Assembly: GCF_040493455.1 (NCBI RefSeq)
Contig: NZ_JANFDA010000002.1
Coordinates: forward strand, 310,001-374,000
Source of the DNA: Microcosmobacter sp040493455
Lineage (GTDB): Bacteria; Bacteroidota; Bacteroidia; Flavobacteriales; Flavobacteriaceae
DNA length: 64,000 nucleotides
Reading direction: 5' to 3'
Shown: positions 1 to 9,076 of the stretch, one piece after another
Position numbering within the stretch: position 1 is the first letter of the stretch
Layout of the letters: each line of letters opens with the position of its first letter
The notes under the pieces: model-generated
What the model was told of the DNA's origin: nothing
The model's input: only the letters and a program-made list of their open reading frames with translations
The model's database searches: none
Translations under genes and position numbers: made by a program

Positions 1-88
1 CTACTACTACTGCTGTAATTATTAAAATTACACCTATCAAATAACGCCACCAATCGTGTAACACATTAAACACTTGTGCTATATACAT
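1..88 (-). CDS. Partial N-terminus of a membrane protein, possibly a CPBP-type protease
   Basis: Only the first 29 codons lie in the window, read leftwards from an ATG at 88-86. The visible part has a short amphipathic stretch with a WWRY motif followed by a hydrophobic helix rich in Ile and Val. The ATG follows the menC stop codon by a single base, so the two are almost certainly co-transcribed. In flavobacteria a CPBP-family intramembrane metalloprotease gene often sits next to menC; that is the basis of the name and is inference. Too little sequence is present to see catalytic residues. Confidence 0.55.
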   Translation of the reverse strand, partial: MYIAQVFNVLHDWWRYLIGVILIITAVVV

Positions 89-89
89 C

Positions 90-1139
90 TTATAAATTTT
101 GAGTTAACAATTCTATATTCCAAGTCATGGACTTATCATATTGCAATGTACCATTTTTTACTTTCAAAGGCGAATCAAAGTTATTAGTAAACAAACTTCC
201 TGTTCCTAAGCCTTGCGGCATTTTACTGTCTAAAGTATAGGTCCACTGTGCTATTGCATTGAGTCCTATATTACTCTCTAGAGCACTAGTGATCCACCAA
301 CCTATATTTAGTTGTTCAGCTAAGCTGATCCATTCATTACTTCCTTTAAATCCACCAACCAAACTAGGTTTCAAAATGATATATTGCGGTTTGATGATTT
401 GTAGCAATTCCTGCTTTTTTGTTACATCAAAAACACCAATTAATTCTTCATCTAAAGCAATTGGTAAAGGGGTTTGTTCACATAGCTTAGCCATGGCTAC
501 AAACTGTCCTTGCTTTATGGGTTGTTCTATAGAATGAAGCTTGAATTCTGATAATCTTTCAAGTTTACGCAATGCATCATCTGGACTAAATGCGCCATTG
601 GCATCGACACGCAATTCTATATCTGATGGTGAAAATTCTTTTCTGATTGACTTCAGCAAGCTCAATTCGGTTTCAAAATCGATAGCTCCTATCTTCATTT
701 TTATACAAGAAAAACCCGCTTCAATCTTTTGTTTAATCTGCGTTTTCATGAAACTTTCATCTCCCATCCAAATCAATCCATTAATTGGAATACTAGCTTC
801 TCCTCTGGTAAAGTTTGAAGGGAATAAATCAAATTCGGTTGCTCCTTCAAGAGATTTAAAAGCTATTTCCAAACCAAACTGAATACTTGGAAACTCGGTT
901 AATTCGCCCAAAAGTGTATTCAAACCAAGATCTATATGCTTACATACCCATTTTAGTTTGTCTTCATAATCTGGTCTATCATCAAAGCTGAGGCCACGCA
1001 AAATTCCGCATTCGCCAATACCTCTCTTGCCATTAGCGTCAAGAATAATAAACCATGTTTCTTTAGTGGTCATAACTCCTCTAGAAGTACCGCTAGGTCG
1101 CTTAAAGTCGAGAATATACTTGTGATAAGTCGCTGTCAT
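90..1139 (-). CDS. menC: o-succinylbenzoate synthase
   Basis: Enolase-superfamily dehydratase that converts SHCHC to o-succinylbenzoate in menaquinone synthesis, in the cytoplasm. The 349-residue length is normal. The barrel residues are visible: the KMK pair (K147, K149), metal ligands D179 (in DANGAF), E205 (in EQP) and D230 (in LDEE), and K257 in LKPS. This K/D/E/D/K set is that of OSBS. OSBS and N-acylamino acid racemase are hard to separate by motif alone, but menA, menB and menD on the same strand nearby make the menaquinone role strong. The ATG at 1139 is 56 bp from the divergent hydroxylase gene at 1196. Confidence 0.93.
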   Translation of the reverse strand: MTATYHKYILDFKRPSGTSRGVMTTKETWFIILDANGKRGIGECGILRGLSFDDRPDYEDKLKWVCKHIDLGLNTLLGELTEFPSIQFGLEIAFKSLEGATEFDLFPSNFTRGEASIPINGLIWMGDESFMKTQIKQKIEAGFSCIKMKIGAIDFETELSLLKSIRKEFSPSDIELRVDANGAFSPDDALRKLERLSEFKLHSIEQPIKQGQFVAMAKLCEQTPLPIALDEELIGVFDVTKKQELLQIIKPQYIILKPSLVGGFKGSNEWISLAEQLNIGWWITSALESNIGLNAIAQWTYTLDSKMPQGLGTGSLFTNNFDSPLKVKNGTLQYDKSMTWNIELLTQNL

Positions 1140-1195
1140 TAGAATTTCAAAAATAACAATACTATTCGTATTTTAGGAGCTTTAAAGTTGCAAAG

Positions 1196-2110
1196 ATGCA
1201 AGACCCTGAGTTTCCTAATATTATTCTTTTTGCTATTCCATTTTTTATCATTTCTATGATCTTGGAATTGTATGTCACTACTCGTGAGCAACTAAAGCAT
1301 GTCAAAGGATATGAGCCTAAAGATGCTTTTGCGTCTATCGCCATGGGATTGGGGAATGTATTTTTAGGGTTTTTTAGTAAGGTTGTTGTGCTGTGGGCAT
1401 TTATGTTGATTTATGAAAACTTTAGGCTGTTTACAATTCCTATTGCTTGGTGGAGCTTTATTTTAATCTTTTTTGCTGACGATATTTCATACTATTGGTT
1501 TCATCGTATCTCGCACGAATGTCGTTTATTTTGGGCTTCGCATGTAGTACATCACTCTTCTCAGCATTATAATCTTAGTACTGCATTGAGGCAAACATGG
1601 TCTGGTGGGTTTTACAGTTTTATATTCTGGCTATGGCTACCACTTATTGGTTTTCACCCAGGAATGATTATGCTACAGATGTCTATTAGTTTGCTCTATC
1701 AATTTTGGATACATACTGAAGCTATTGACAAAATGCCTAAGTGGTTTGAAGCTGTTATGAATACGCCTTCTCATCATCGTGTTCACCATGGTAGCAACCC
1801 GTTATATCTTGATAGAAATCATGCTGGCATCCTTATTATCTGGGATAAATTATTTGGAACCTTCCAACCAGAAATTAAAGAAGAAAAAGTTGTCTATGGT
1901 TTAGTGAAGAACATAAACACCTATAATCCTGTAAAGATTGCTTTTATTGAATGGGTGAACATGTTTAGAGATTCGTTTACAGGCAAAAAATCTTTCAAAA
2001 ATAGATTGCTGTATCTTATGAAACCTCCTGGTTGGAAACATGATGGATCTGGAAAAATAAGTGATGATCTAAGAAAGGAATGGCTACAATCAACTAATAA
2101 TAAATCCTAG
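1196..2110 (+). CDS. Sterol desaturase / fatty acid hydroxylase family membrane protein
   Basis: Integral membrane di-iron oxygenase of the fatty acid hydroxylase superfamily, 304 residues. The histidine boxes are visible: HRISH (103-107), HVVHH followed by SSQHYN (116-126), HTE (173-175) and HHRVHH (193-198). Several hydrophobic helices surround them (about 8-25, 55-75, 83-100, 140-170). The substrate cannot be read from sequence; relatives act on sterols, fatty acids, carotenoids or ether lipids. Its stop codon is directly followed by the ATG of the SDR gene at 2111, so the two form a tight operon and may act in one lipid pathway. A paralogue lies at 49468-50334. Confidence 0.88.
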   Translation: MQDPEFPNIILFAIPFFIISMILELYVTTREQLKHVKGYEPKDAFASIAMGLGNVFLGFFSKVVVLWAFMLIYENFRLFTIPIAWWSFILIFFADDISYYWFHRISHECRLFWASHVVHHSSQHYNLSTALRQTWSGGFYSFIFWLWLPLIGFHPGMIMLQMSISLLYQFWIHTEAIDKMPKWFEAVMNTPSHHRVHHGSNPLYLDRNHAGILIIWDKLFGTFQPEIKEEKVVYGLVKNINTYNPVKIAFIEWVNMFRDSFTGKKSFKNRLLYLMKPPGWKHDGSGKISDDLRKEWLQSTNNKS

Positions 2111-2905
2111 ATGAAATTCTTCGACAACAAAGTGATTTGGATAACTGGTGCTTCTAGTGGTATTGGTGAGGCTCTTGCATTACAATTCTCTAACTACAAC
2201 TGTAAGCTTATTTTATCCTCTCGTAGAAAAGATGTCCTTGTAGCGGTAAAAGCTAAATGTACTAACCAAGAACATATTGCTGTTCTTCCATTGGATTTAG
2301 CTAATACTGATGGCATGCCAGATGTTGTTAAAAATGCTATTGCCATTTTTGGCACTATAGATATCCTCATAAATAATGGTGGTATTAGCCAACGTTCTCC
2401 AATTATAGAAACAACTATAGATGTAGATCGCAAGCTCATTGAGATTGATTATTTAGGTACTGTAGCTTTGAGTAAAGCATTGCTACCGCACTTTGTTGCC
2501 AATCGATCTGGACACTACGTCGTAGTTTCGAGTCTCATGGGGAAATTCAGTTCTTCCTACCGATCGGCTTACTGTGGTGCTAAACATGCCTTACACGGCT
2601 TCTTTGATGCCTTACGCTTAGAGCATCACAAAGACAATGTAAAGGTTACTATGATCTGCCCAGGTTTTGTCAATACCAATGTGGCTAGAAATGCTTTGAC
2701 TGCTGATGGAAGCCAACAAGGTTACCAGGATGACATGACACAAAATGGTTTAGAAGTCAATACATTTGCAAAAAAGATGATCAAAGCCATCCGTAAGCAA
2801 AAGTTTGAGGCCTACATCGGTAAGTTTGAAAAATTTGGCGTGTATGTTAAACGCTTATCACCACGATTGATTCACCACATGGTATTGAGGAGTAAGGTGA
2901 AGTGA
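2111..2905 (+). CDS. Short-chain dehydrogenase/reductase (SDR)
   Basis: Classical SDR of 264 residues. The cofactor-binding TGASSGIG sits at 12-19, NNGG near 88-91, and the catalytic Ser-Tyr-Lys is seen as S140/S141, Y154 and K158 in YCGAK. An RR pair after the second strand (38-39) suggests NADP(H). The C-terminal part is of the DHRS7-like type. No membrane anchor is evident. It starts directly after the TAG of the hydroxylase gene with no spacer, so translational coupling is likely. Substrate unknown; a lipid-linked carbonyl or alcohol is plausible from the partner gene. Confidence 0.9.
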   Translation: MKFFDNKVIWITGASSGIGEALALQFSNYNCKLILSSRRKDVLVAVKAKCTNQEHIAVLPLDLANTDGMPDVVKNAIAIFGTIDILINNGGISQRSPIIETTIDVDRKLIEIDYLGTVALSKALLPHFVANRSGHYVVVSSLMGKFSSSYRSAYCGAKHALHGFFDALRLEHHKDNVKVTMICPGFVNTNVARNALTADGSQQGYQDDMTQNGLEVNTFAKKMIKAIRKQKFEAYIGKFEKFGVYVKRLSPRLIHHMVLRSKVK

Positions 2906-2910
2906 TTTTA

Positions 2911-3585
2911 CTAAACCTCCATACTCTCTCCTATTTCCAATAGCCTAAGTGATTTCCCTCTAGCATCAAATTTCGCTTTTGCTTTAACCTTATCAATCTC
3001 AATATATCCAAATGTATCATAGTGATATCCTAAGATTCTATCACACTTTAAAAATTGAGTAGCAATTAAAGCGTCTTCATAATCCATAGTAAAATTATCT
3101 CCGATTGGCAGTATTGATAAATCCAAATCGAAAGCTTTAGGAATAAGCTTCATATCATAGGTAAGTGCTGTGTCTCCTGCTATATAAATAGTCTTATCTG
3201 CCTTAATTACAAAACCTCCTGGTTGTCCACCATAGCTTCCATCTGGGAAGGATGAAGTGTGTATTGCATTGACATATTTCACAGTTCCGAAGTCAAATTC
3301 CCAAGAACCTCCATGATTCAGAGGGTGTCCTTCTATACCTTTTGCACCATAGTGCATCACAATTTCATAGTTAGAAATTATCTTTGCTCCTGTTCGATTT
3401 GCAATAGCTTCAACATCCAAGATATGATCTTGGTGTGCATGCGTTAAAAGAATATAATCTGCTTTTAAATCGTCTATATTGATATTTGAGGCCTTTTCAT
3501 TGCCAGTAATAAATGGATCTACAATAAGATGCTTTCCATTGGTTTCTATAGCTAAAGAAGCGTGGCCTAAAAATGTAATCTTCAT
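2911..3585 (-). CDS. Metal-dependent hydrolase, UPF0173 type
   Basis: Metallo-beta-lactamase-fold hydrolase of 224 residues, a normal length for the UPF0173 (YtkL-like) family. The metal-binding motif HxHxDH is visible at H49-A-H51-Q-D53-H54, and further ligands are plausible at H110, in the AGDTAL segment and in the GYHYD segment near the C-terminus. The family is cytoplasmic and its physiological substrate is unknown. It ends 5 bp after the convergent SDR gene. It lies upstream of menA on the same strand with a 79-bp gap, so it may or may not share that transcript. Confidence 0.88.
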   Translation of the reverse strand: MKITFLGHASLAIETNGKHLIVDPFITGNEKASNINIDDLKADYILLTHAHQDHILDVEAIANRTGAKIISNYEIVMHYGAKGIEGHPLNHGGSWEFDFGTVKYVNAIHTSSFPDGSYGGQPGGFVIKADKTIYIAGDTALTYDMKLIPKAFDLDLSILPIGDNFTMDYEDALIATQFLKCDRILGYHYDTFGYIEIDKVKAKAKFDARGKSLRLLEIGESMEV

Positions 3586-3664
3586 CGTTAGTTGAATTAT
3601 AATTTTATGGGAAATTATAAAAAAAACTAAGACGTACCTTCTTGTAGTAATAACTTTTTACAAA

Positions 3665-4573
3665 TCAATAAATAACCTGACCCAGTGCTAATAATATCGC
3701 AAATAAAAAGGTCGATAATGCTAAAACTTTAAGCTGACCGTCATATTGTTTTGGTTCAGTAATCTTTGAAATGGTAACAATATGCCTAAATAATGGAATA
3801 AAAGCAATGTAGAATATGAAATTATAAGGCGATGAATAATATAGAATAGAGAACACTATTGAAACCACCATAGCAGCCGTAACAAGAAATATATGATATT
3901 GCTTAGCTTTATTACTTCCTAGCTTTACAGCCAAAGTAATCTTGCTCGACTTTTTATCGGATTCTATGTCTCTCATGTTATTTAGGTTCAACACTCCGAC
4001 ACTAAGCAATCCTAAGGAAATTGCAGGTAACACCAATACATGATCTAAACGAATGGTATATAAAAAGTAACTTCCTACAACACTTACGATGCCAAAAAAC
4101 ACAAATACATAGATATCACCTAAGGCTCTATAACCATATGGTGAATCCCCAATAGTATAGCTCATTGCAGAATATACAGCCACTGCTCCAAGTCCTAAAA
4201 ACAAAAAGGCATATAGTACGTTAGAACTGCCAAAGGCATTCCAAATAAGCAAGAATGTAAATAGAATAACCAGTAAGATATTGATCTTTATCCCTTCAAA
4301 CATTTGGTGCGGCGTAATCTCTCCACTTTGAATAGCGCGTTGCGGTCCTATTCGATCTTCATTATCGGTGCCTTTAATTCCATCACCATAATCGTTAGCA
4401 AGATTAGACAATACTTGTAAGCTTATTGTCGTAAGTATAGCAAATACAAAAACCCAAACATTGAAGAATCCATTGTAGTACGCTAGGCTAGTTCCGATAA
4501 TGATTCCCGAAACCGACAAGGGAAGCGTTCGTAATCGCATGGCAGAAAGCCAAGGTTTGATTTTATCTTTCAT
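3665..4573 (-). CDS. menA: 1,4-dihydroxy-2-naphthoate octaprenyltransferase
   Basis: UbiA-superfamily membrane prenyltransferase that joins a polyprenyl chain to DHNA to make demethylmenaquinone. At 302 residues it has the usual eight or nine hydrophobic helices. The first Asp-rich motif is seen in the segment NLANDYGDGIKGTD (about 60-73) and the second in NNMRDIESDK (about 198-207). The ATG at 4573 lies 3 bp after the menB stop codon, so menB and menA form an operon that matches consecutive pathway steps. Confidence 0.94.
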   Translation of the reverse strand: MKDKIKPWLSAMRLRTLPLSVSGIIIGTSLAYYNGFFNVWVFVFAILTTISLQVLSNLANDYGDGIKGTDNEDRIGPQRAIQSGEITPHQMFEGIKINILLVILFTFLLIWNAFGSSNVLYAFLFLGLGAVAVYSAMSYTIGDSPYGYRALGDIYVFVFFGIVSVVGSYFLYTIRLDHVLVLPAISLGLLSVGVLNLNNMRDIESDKKSSKITLAVKLGSNKAKQYHIFLVTAAMVVSIVFSILYYSSPYNFIFYIAFIPLFRHIVTISKITEPKQYDGQLKVLALSTFLFAILLALGQVIY

Positions 4574-4576
4574 AGA

Positions 4577-5416
4577 TTAAGGAATCCATTTCTTATCGAA
4601 GTTAGGCTTACGCTTTTCAAGGAATGCGTTTCGTCCTTCAATAGCTTCATCAGTCATATAGGCTAATCTAGTAGCTTCACCAGCAAATACTTGTTGGCCA
4701 ACCATTCCATCATCGGTAAGGTTCATCGCAAATTTCAGCATTTTTATTGATATTGGTGATTTCGCTAGTATCTCTTGTGCCCATTGATAAGCGGTATCTT
4801 CTAACTCTTCATGTGGAATGACTGCATTGACCATACCCATTTCGTAAGCTTCATCTGCAGAATAATTTCGTCCTAAAAAGAATATTTCACGAGCTTTTTT
4901 CTGACCAACCATTTTAGCTAAATATGCCGAGCCATAACCACCATCAAAGCTGGTTACATCTGCATCTGTCTGCTTAAAAATTGCATGTTCCTTACTCGCC
5001 AACGTAAGATCACAAACAACATGTAAACTGTGACCTCCTCCTACTGCCCAACCTGGTACAACAGCAATAACTGCCTTTGGCATAAATCGTATTAAGCGCT
5101 GCACTTCTAAGATGTTCAATCTATGGTAACCATCGTCGCCAACATAACCTTGGTGGCCACGTGCTTTTTGGTCACCTCCTGAGCAGAAGCTCCAAATACC
5201 ATCTTTGGTTGAAGGTCCTTCAGCAGATAATAAAATGACGCCTATTGAGGTGTCTTCACCTGCATCGTAAAATGCATCATATAGTTCGGAAGTTGTCTTT
5301 GGTCTAAAGGCGTTTCTTACATTTGGACGATTAAAAGCTATTCTTGCGACACCGTCACATTTCTTATAGGTAATATCCTCGTAAGTTTTTGCAGTTTTCC
5401 AGTTAATTTCATTCAT
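4577..5416 (-). CDS. menB: 1,4-dihydroxy-2-naphthoyl-CoA synthase
   Basis: Crotonase-superfamily enzyme that cyclises o-succinylbenzoyl-CoA to DHNA-CoA. Visible features are the N-terminal RPNVRNAFRP segment, the FCSGGDQ oxyanion-hole loop, the GWAVGGGHSLHVVCDLTLAS block and the TDADVTSFDGGYGSAYLA active-site region, all diagnostic of MenB. The frame extends three codons upstream to a TTG at 5425; the ATG at 5416 (MNEINWKT) is preferred, giving 279 residues, near the family norm. It is followed by menA after 3 bp. Confidence 0.95.
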   Translation of the reverse strand: MNEINWKTAKTYEDITYKKCDGVARIAFNRPNVRNAFRPKTTSELYDAFYDAGEDTSIGVILLSAEGPSTKDGIWSFCSGGDQKARGHQGYVGDDGYHRLNILEVQRLIRFMPKAVIAVVPGWAVGGGHSLHVVCDLTLASKEHAIFKQTDADVTSFDGGYGSAYLAKMVGQKKAREIFFLGRNYSADEAYEMGMVNAVIPHEELEDTAYQWAQEILAKSPISIKMLKFAMNLTDDGMVGQQVFAGEATRLAYMTDEAIEGRNAFLEKRKPNFDKKWIP

Positions 5417-5534
5417 AATTAACAATTATCAGAGTGCTAAAGTACGCATTTTGCAAAAATTTTTACTTGCAAAATTTTATTTGAATTTCTTATGCAAGCA
5501 TACTATTTTTGACGCTTATTTTTTTAACTCATAT

Positions 5535-5951
5535 ATGACCGTAGAGAAATCCCCACTATTTACTCTGGTACAGAATATGCATGAGATAAATATTGGTAAG
5601 CTATACTTTTTTGACACATTTGTTATAGCAGAATTTAATGAAGGAGAGAATATTGGTTTTGATAACTTTTATGAAGCCCATAAACTTATTAAACAGTACT
5701 TTGACGATAGACCCTTTGGGTTTATAGCCAATAGAATTAACTCATATTCTATAATACTTCCAGATGCTGAGCAATTTAATAAAGCTTACCCAAATCTTAA
5801 AGCATACGCCATTGTAACCGAAAGAACTATCACGAAAAAGATTTTCGAAATTGAAAATCACTTTTTCAAATTCAACAGAGAATTATTTTCGAATGTAGAT
5901 GATGCTATTACTTGGACAGAAATGCAGTTGAAAGCCGAGGCTTTACTTTAA
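5535..5951 (+). CDS. Hypothetical protein with a possible STAS/SpoIIAA-like fold
   Basis: Predicted 138 residues from the ATG at 5535 (MTVEKSPLF). The frame is open back to 5451 but the added N-terminus is hydrophobic and unlike a signal peptide; a third candidate start is at 5577. The middle has alternating beta-like segments (GKLYFFDTFVIAEF, RPFGFIANRI) and the C-terminus an amphipathic helix, which resembles small flavobacterial STAS/SEC14-like proteins. That is a weak inference. Its stop region overlaps the end of the convergent S1-domain gene by 9 bp. Confidence 0.68.
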   Translation: MTVEKSPLFTLVQNMHEINIGKLYFFDTFVIAEFNEGENIGFDNFYEAHKLIKQYFDDRPFGFIANRINSYSIILPDAEQFNKAYPNLKAYAIVTERTITKKIFEIENHFFKFNRELFSNVDDAITWTEMQLKAEALL

Positions 5952-6773
5952 ATAAATGCCATCTGGTTTTATTTCTATAGCTCGATCTTTGTAAAGTGAC
6001 CCTATTGCTTTCTTGAAGCTCTTTTTGCTCATTTGGAAAGCTTCTTTGATGTCTTCAGGACTAGACTTGTCGGTGAATTCTAAGTATCCACTATTATCTT
6101 CTAGTTCCTGAAGGATCTTTTGAGCATTTGGTTCTATGTTTCTATAGCCGATTTGTCCTATAACAATATCGAGTTTGTTGTTGTGCCTTACTTTTTTCAC
6201 GATACCTTTGAAAGTATCACCGATATTCAAATCCTGAAAAATAGTGTCCTTATAGATGAGGCCAGCGTGTTTTTTATTTACAATAACATTCATGCCTATT
6301 TCTGAAGGGTGCGAAATGATGATATCTACTTCATCAAACATAGACACGGTAAGCTCTTTATTATCTAAAAATCGATTGGTTTTACTTGAGGCTACTAGTC
6401 GCTGTGATTCTTCATCTAAATAGCAATGCACTAGGTACCACTGCCCTTCTCTCATCTTGAAGGCTTGTTCTTTGAAAGGGCAAAATAATTGCTTTACCAT
6501 TCCCCAATCTAGAAATGCACCATACTTATTCACCTGATTGCATCTCAGTAATGCAAAATCGCCAACGGTAATATATGGCTTGTCAGTTGTAGCAACTGGT
6601 CGCTCTTCGTTATCTAAATACACAAAGACATCTATCGTATCTCCTATCTCAAAATCTTCTGGTACATATCTATTAGGTAAAAGCACTTCATTATCTTCTG
6701 TATCACCCAAAAATAGTCCAGGTTCTCTATCTCTAAGAATTGTTAGTGTGTTATAGGATCCAATCTTAATCAT
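5943..6773 (-). CDS. CvfB-like S1 RNA-binding protein
   Basis: Cytoplasmic protein of 276 residues with the CvfB/YitL layout: tandem S1-type OB folds and a C-terminal winged-helix domain. The first OB fold (about 1-60) has the GLFLGD segment and the second starts at VGDFALLRC with GAFLDWGM near 82-100. A third S1-like repeat has NKKHAGLIYKD and LDIVIGQIGY. The C-terminal segment (about 215-276) carries FKKAIGSLYKDR, the winged-helix element. The family binds RNA and affects virulence gene expression in firmicutes; its role in Bacteroidota is unknown. Confidence 0.88.
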   Translation of the reverse strand: MIKIGSYNTLTILRDREPGLFLGDTEDNEVLLPNRYVPEDFEIGDTIDVFVYLDNEERPVATTDKPYITVGDFALLRCNQVNKYGAFLDWGMVKQLFCPFKEQAFKMREGQWYLVHCYLDEESQRLVASSKTNRFLDNKELTVSMFDEVDIIISHPSEIGMNVIVNKKHAGLIYKDTIFQDLNIGDTFKGIVKKVRHNNKLDIVIGQIGYRNIEPNAQKILQELEDNSGYLEFTDKSSPEDIKEAFQMSKKSFKKAIGSLYKDRAIEIKPDGIYLK

Positions 6774-6795
6774 GCGGCAAAAATAGGCATAAAAA

Positions 6796-6820
6796 AAGCG
6801 CTAATTAATCATTAACGCTT
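6796..6820 (-). terminator. Terminator downstream of the DUF2853 gene
   Basis: On the minus strand an AAGCG...CGCTT hairpin with a TAAT/ATTA inner stem and one mismatch is followed by seven Ts (complement of 6791-6797). It lies between the DUF2853 gene and the S1-domain gene and should end transcription from the former. Confidence 0.7.
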
Positions 6821-6845
6821 CTAATTATAAGAATTATAACTTCTT

Positions 6846-7187
6846 CTAGTTATATATTGATTCTTTGTTGAGCTCTTTAGTAATTAAATAGTATACTACT
6901 GCTCTAAATTTATTTTTTGTAGAACGTCCATAGATGTCCATAGCTTTATTGAGTGCAGCATCAGCCACAGTTTCATCGTCTATACCTAATTTATTCTTTA
7001 TAAAATTTTCTTTTACTGTTTCTAGTTCCTTTTCATCTGAAGCAGATACTGTAGCAGAATCTCTATTATAAATCGCAGGTCCGCAGCCAATAGTTACTTT
7101 AGTGAGTAAATCCATATCTGGATCTATACTACATTTATCTTTTAAATCTTCTGCGTATTTAACGATAAGTTCATCTCGCTTGTTCAT
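6846..7187 (-). CDS. DUF2853 family protein
   Basis: Small, soluble, mainly helical protein of 113 residues. It begins with MNKRDELIVKYAEDLK, has a CGPAIYNRDSATVSASD segment in the middle and ends with a KFRAVVYYLITKEL helix. This arrangement matches the DUF2853 family found in Bacteroidota and Proteobacteria. The biochemical function is unknown. It is flanked by a terminator downstream and a 78-bp gap from menD upstream, so it is probably a single-gene unit. Confidence 0.8.
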   Translation of the reverse strand: MNKRDELIVKYAEDLKDKCSIDPDMDLLTKVTIGCGPAIYNRDSATVSASDEKELETVKENFIKNKLGIDDETVADAALNKAMDIYGRSTKNKFRAVVYYLITKELNKESIYN

Positions 7188-7265
7188 TCTAAAAAGGTTT
7201 TAAGTTAGTTGGAGTAATTTCCATATGTTAGACTAAAGTATTTAAAAAAAGTTACACCAAAAAAA

Positions 7266-9020
7266 TTAAGCTATCACCTTAAAGTAATTCAGAAGTATCT
7301 CATCGTTCAATTCTGAAGGTGTGAAAATCTCAAGTAATTTTGGCTGACTACTTTCATTGTAGAAAGAATTCAAAGCCTCAACTAAAGCCCGCTCATCTCT
7401 CACCGAATTATATTCGATGTTATACATATTGCAAAGATTCTCAGCATTTAATTGATGTTTCGTTTCAAAATATCTATCAAAATTTTCAGTGTTTTTATGT
7501 CCTGGCAAAATCCTGAATATTCCTCCTCCTCCATTGTTTATTAGAATTATTCTGAAAGTATTCGGGACGTAATTACTCCAAAGTGCATTACTGTCGTAGA
7601 AGAAACTTAGATCTCCTGTGATAAAGACTGTAGGTGCTTCTGAAGCTGAAGCGTATCCTATCGCTGTACTTGTACTACCATCTATTCCACTAGTGCCTCT
7701 ATTACAATACACTTGTACTGTTGGGGTTAAAGAAAATAGCTGTGTATAGCGAATAGCTGAGCTATTACCAACTTGGAGAACAGAATTGTTGGGAATTGAT
7801 TTTAAAACGTGATCAAATACTTTAAAGTCACAAAAAGGCATGCTTTCTAGATAGCCTTTATGTGCTTGAAGTCTATGGTTTTTTACCTCTTTCCAGTATT
7901 GCCTATACGTACTTTCTTTTCTAACTGTATCTGGTAGAAAATGCTCAAAAAAACTATTTGGGTGTGTAACGATATGTTCATTCAAACAGAAAAATGTATC
8001 ATTAGCTTTTTTGGCATCTACGTGCCAATGGTGTTTCGGTTTATACTTCCTTAAAAACGCTTTTACTTTCTTAGAAACGACCATACCTCCAAAAGTTAAA
8101 AGCACTTCGGGTCGCAATGCTTTAAACCCTTCATCATCTAGTGGTGCAATAATTTGATCTATGCTCGGAAAAAAGTCCGTATGATGTAGATTAGATGTCG
8201 TTTCGGTAAATACCAAAACGCTATCATCCTCTGCTAAATGACTCAGCCATTGTTGCTCAATTTCATTTGGAGCATTCACACCAACCAGTACCATCTTACG
8301 TGCTGAATTATTCCAAATGTTACTTAACTCACTTAAAGTTTCAACATTCAGAGGTACTGCTTTTTCTTCAGTAGGAATAACTTCAGGAGATACTGTAGGT
8401 GCTTCGATTAATTCATACAATGGTTCTTCAAAAGGAACATTAATATGAACTGGTCCTTTACCTGTAATAGATACATTCAAAGCTTTATTTATTGCTTCTG
8501 AATTTTCTTGTTCTATAGATTTTTGCAGACCGAGGAACTTTTCAAACTTATTCTCGATACTCTTCATCAGCGGAATATCATCTTCTTGTTCAAGATTCTC
8601 TGGTTTAATGTCCTGTTTTAAGTTTGCAGAATATAATGCATGAGTCCCGTACACATCTTTTTGGTCTATGGTTTGACCATCTCCGATACCAACCAAGTAC
8701 TTTGGTCTATCTGCTGACAATACTACTAATGGTATATCACTATAATAAGCTTCGGCTACAGCCGGAAAGTAATTAAGCAACGCACTTCCTGAAGTACAAA
8801 CAAGAGCAACAGGATGTTTAGTTTTTTGTGCTATCCCTAAAGCAAAAAAAGCAGCACAACGCTCATCAACGATGCTATAGCATTTAAAAAACGGATCGTG
8901 TGTAAACCCAATTGTTAGAGGTGCATTCCTACTCCCAGGAGAAATAACAATATGCTCTATGTTTTTTGCTTTGCATAGTGACACGACTGTCTGTGCCAGA
9001 GGAATTTTTGGGTATTTCAT
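7266..9020 (-). CDS. menD: 2-succinyl-5-enolpyruvyl-6-hydroxy-3-cyclohexene-1-carboxylate synthase
   Basis: Thiamine-diphosphate enzyme joining isochorismate and 2-oxoglutarate at the first committed step of menaquinone synthesis. The 584-residue length is normal. The N-terminal domain has ISPGSRNAPLTIG, the ThDP-activating Glu in DERCAAFFALG and the TSGSALLNYFPAVAEA block; the C-terminal ThDP-binding motif runs from GDLSFFYDSNAL to INNGGGGIF. These are MenD signatures. The companion isochorismate synthase gene lies separately at 41417-42535. The divergent lipoprotein gene starts 57 bp away. Confidence 0.96.
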   Translation of the reverse strand: MKYPKIPLAQTVVSLCKAKNIEHIVISPGSRNAPLTIGFTHDPFFKCYSIVDERCAAFFALGIAQKTKHPVALVCTSGSALLNYFPAVAEAYYSDIPLVVLSADRPKYLVGIGDGQTIDQKDVYGTHALYSANLKQDIKPENLEQEDDIPLMKSIENKFEKFLGLQKSIEQENSEAINKALNVSITGKGPVHINVPFEEPLYELIEAPTVSPEVIPTEEKAVPLNVETLSELSNIWNNSARKMVLVGVNAPNEIEQQWLSHLAEDDSVLVFTETTSNLHHTDFFPSIDQIIAPLDDEGFKALRPEVLLTFGGMVVSKKVKAFLRKYKPKHHWHVDAKKANDTFFCLNEHIVTHPNSFFEHFLPDTVRKESTYRQYWKEVKNHRLQAHKGYLESMPFCDFKVFDHVLKSIPNNSVLQVGNSSAIRYTQLFSLTPTVQVYCNRGTSGIDGSTSTAIGYASASEAPTVFITGDLSFFYDSNALWSNYVPNTFRIILINNGGGGIFRILPGHKNTENFDRYFETKHQLNAENLCNMYNIEYNSVRDERALVEALNSFYNESSQPKLLEIFTPSELNDEILLNYFKVIA

Positions 9021-9076
9021 ACATCAATTAATATGGACATGGTATAATATTTGATACCTGTCACAAAACTATCCTT

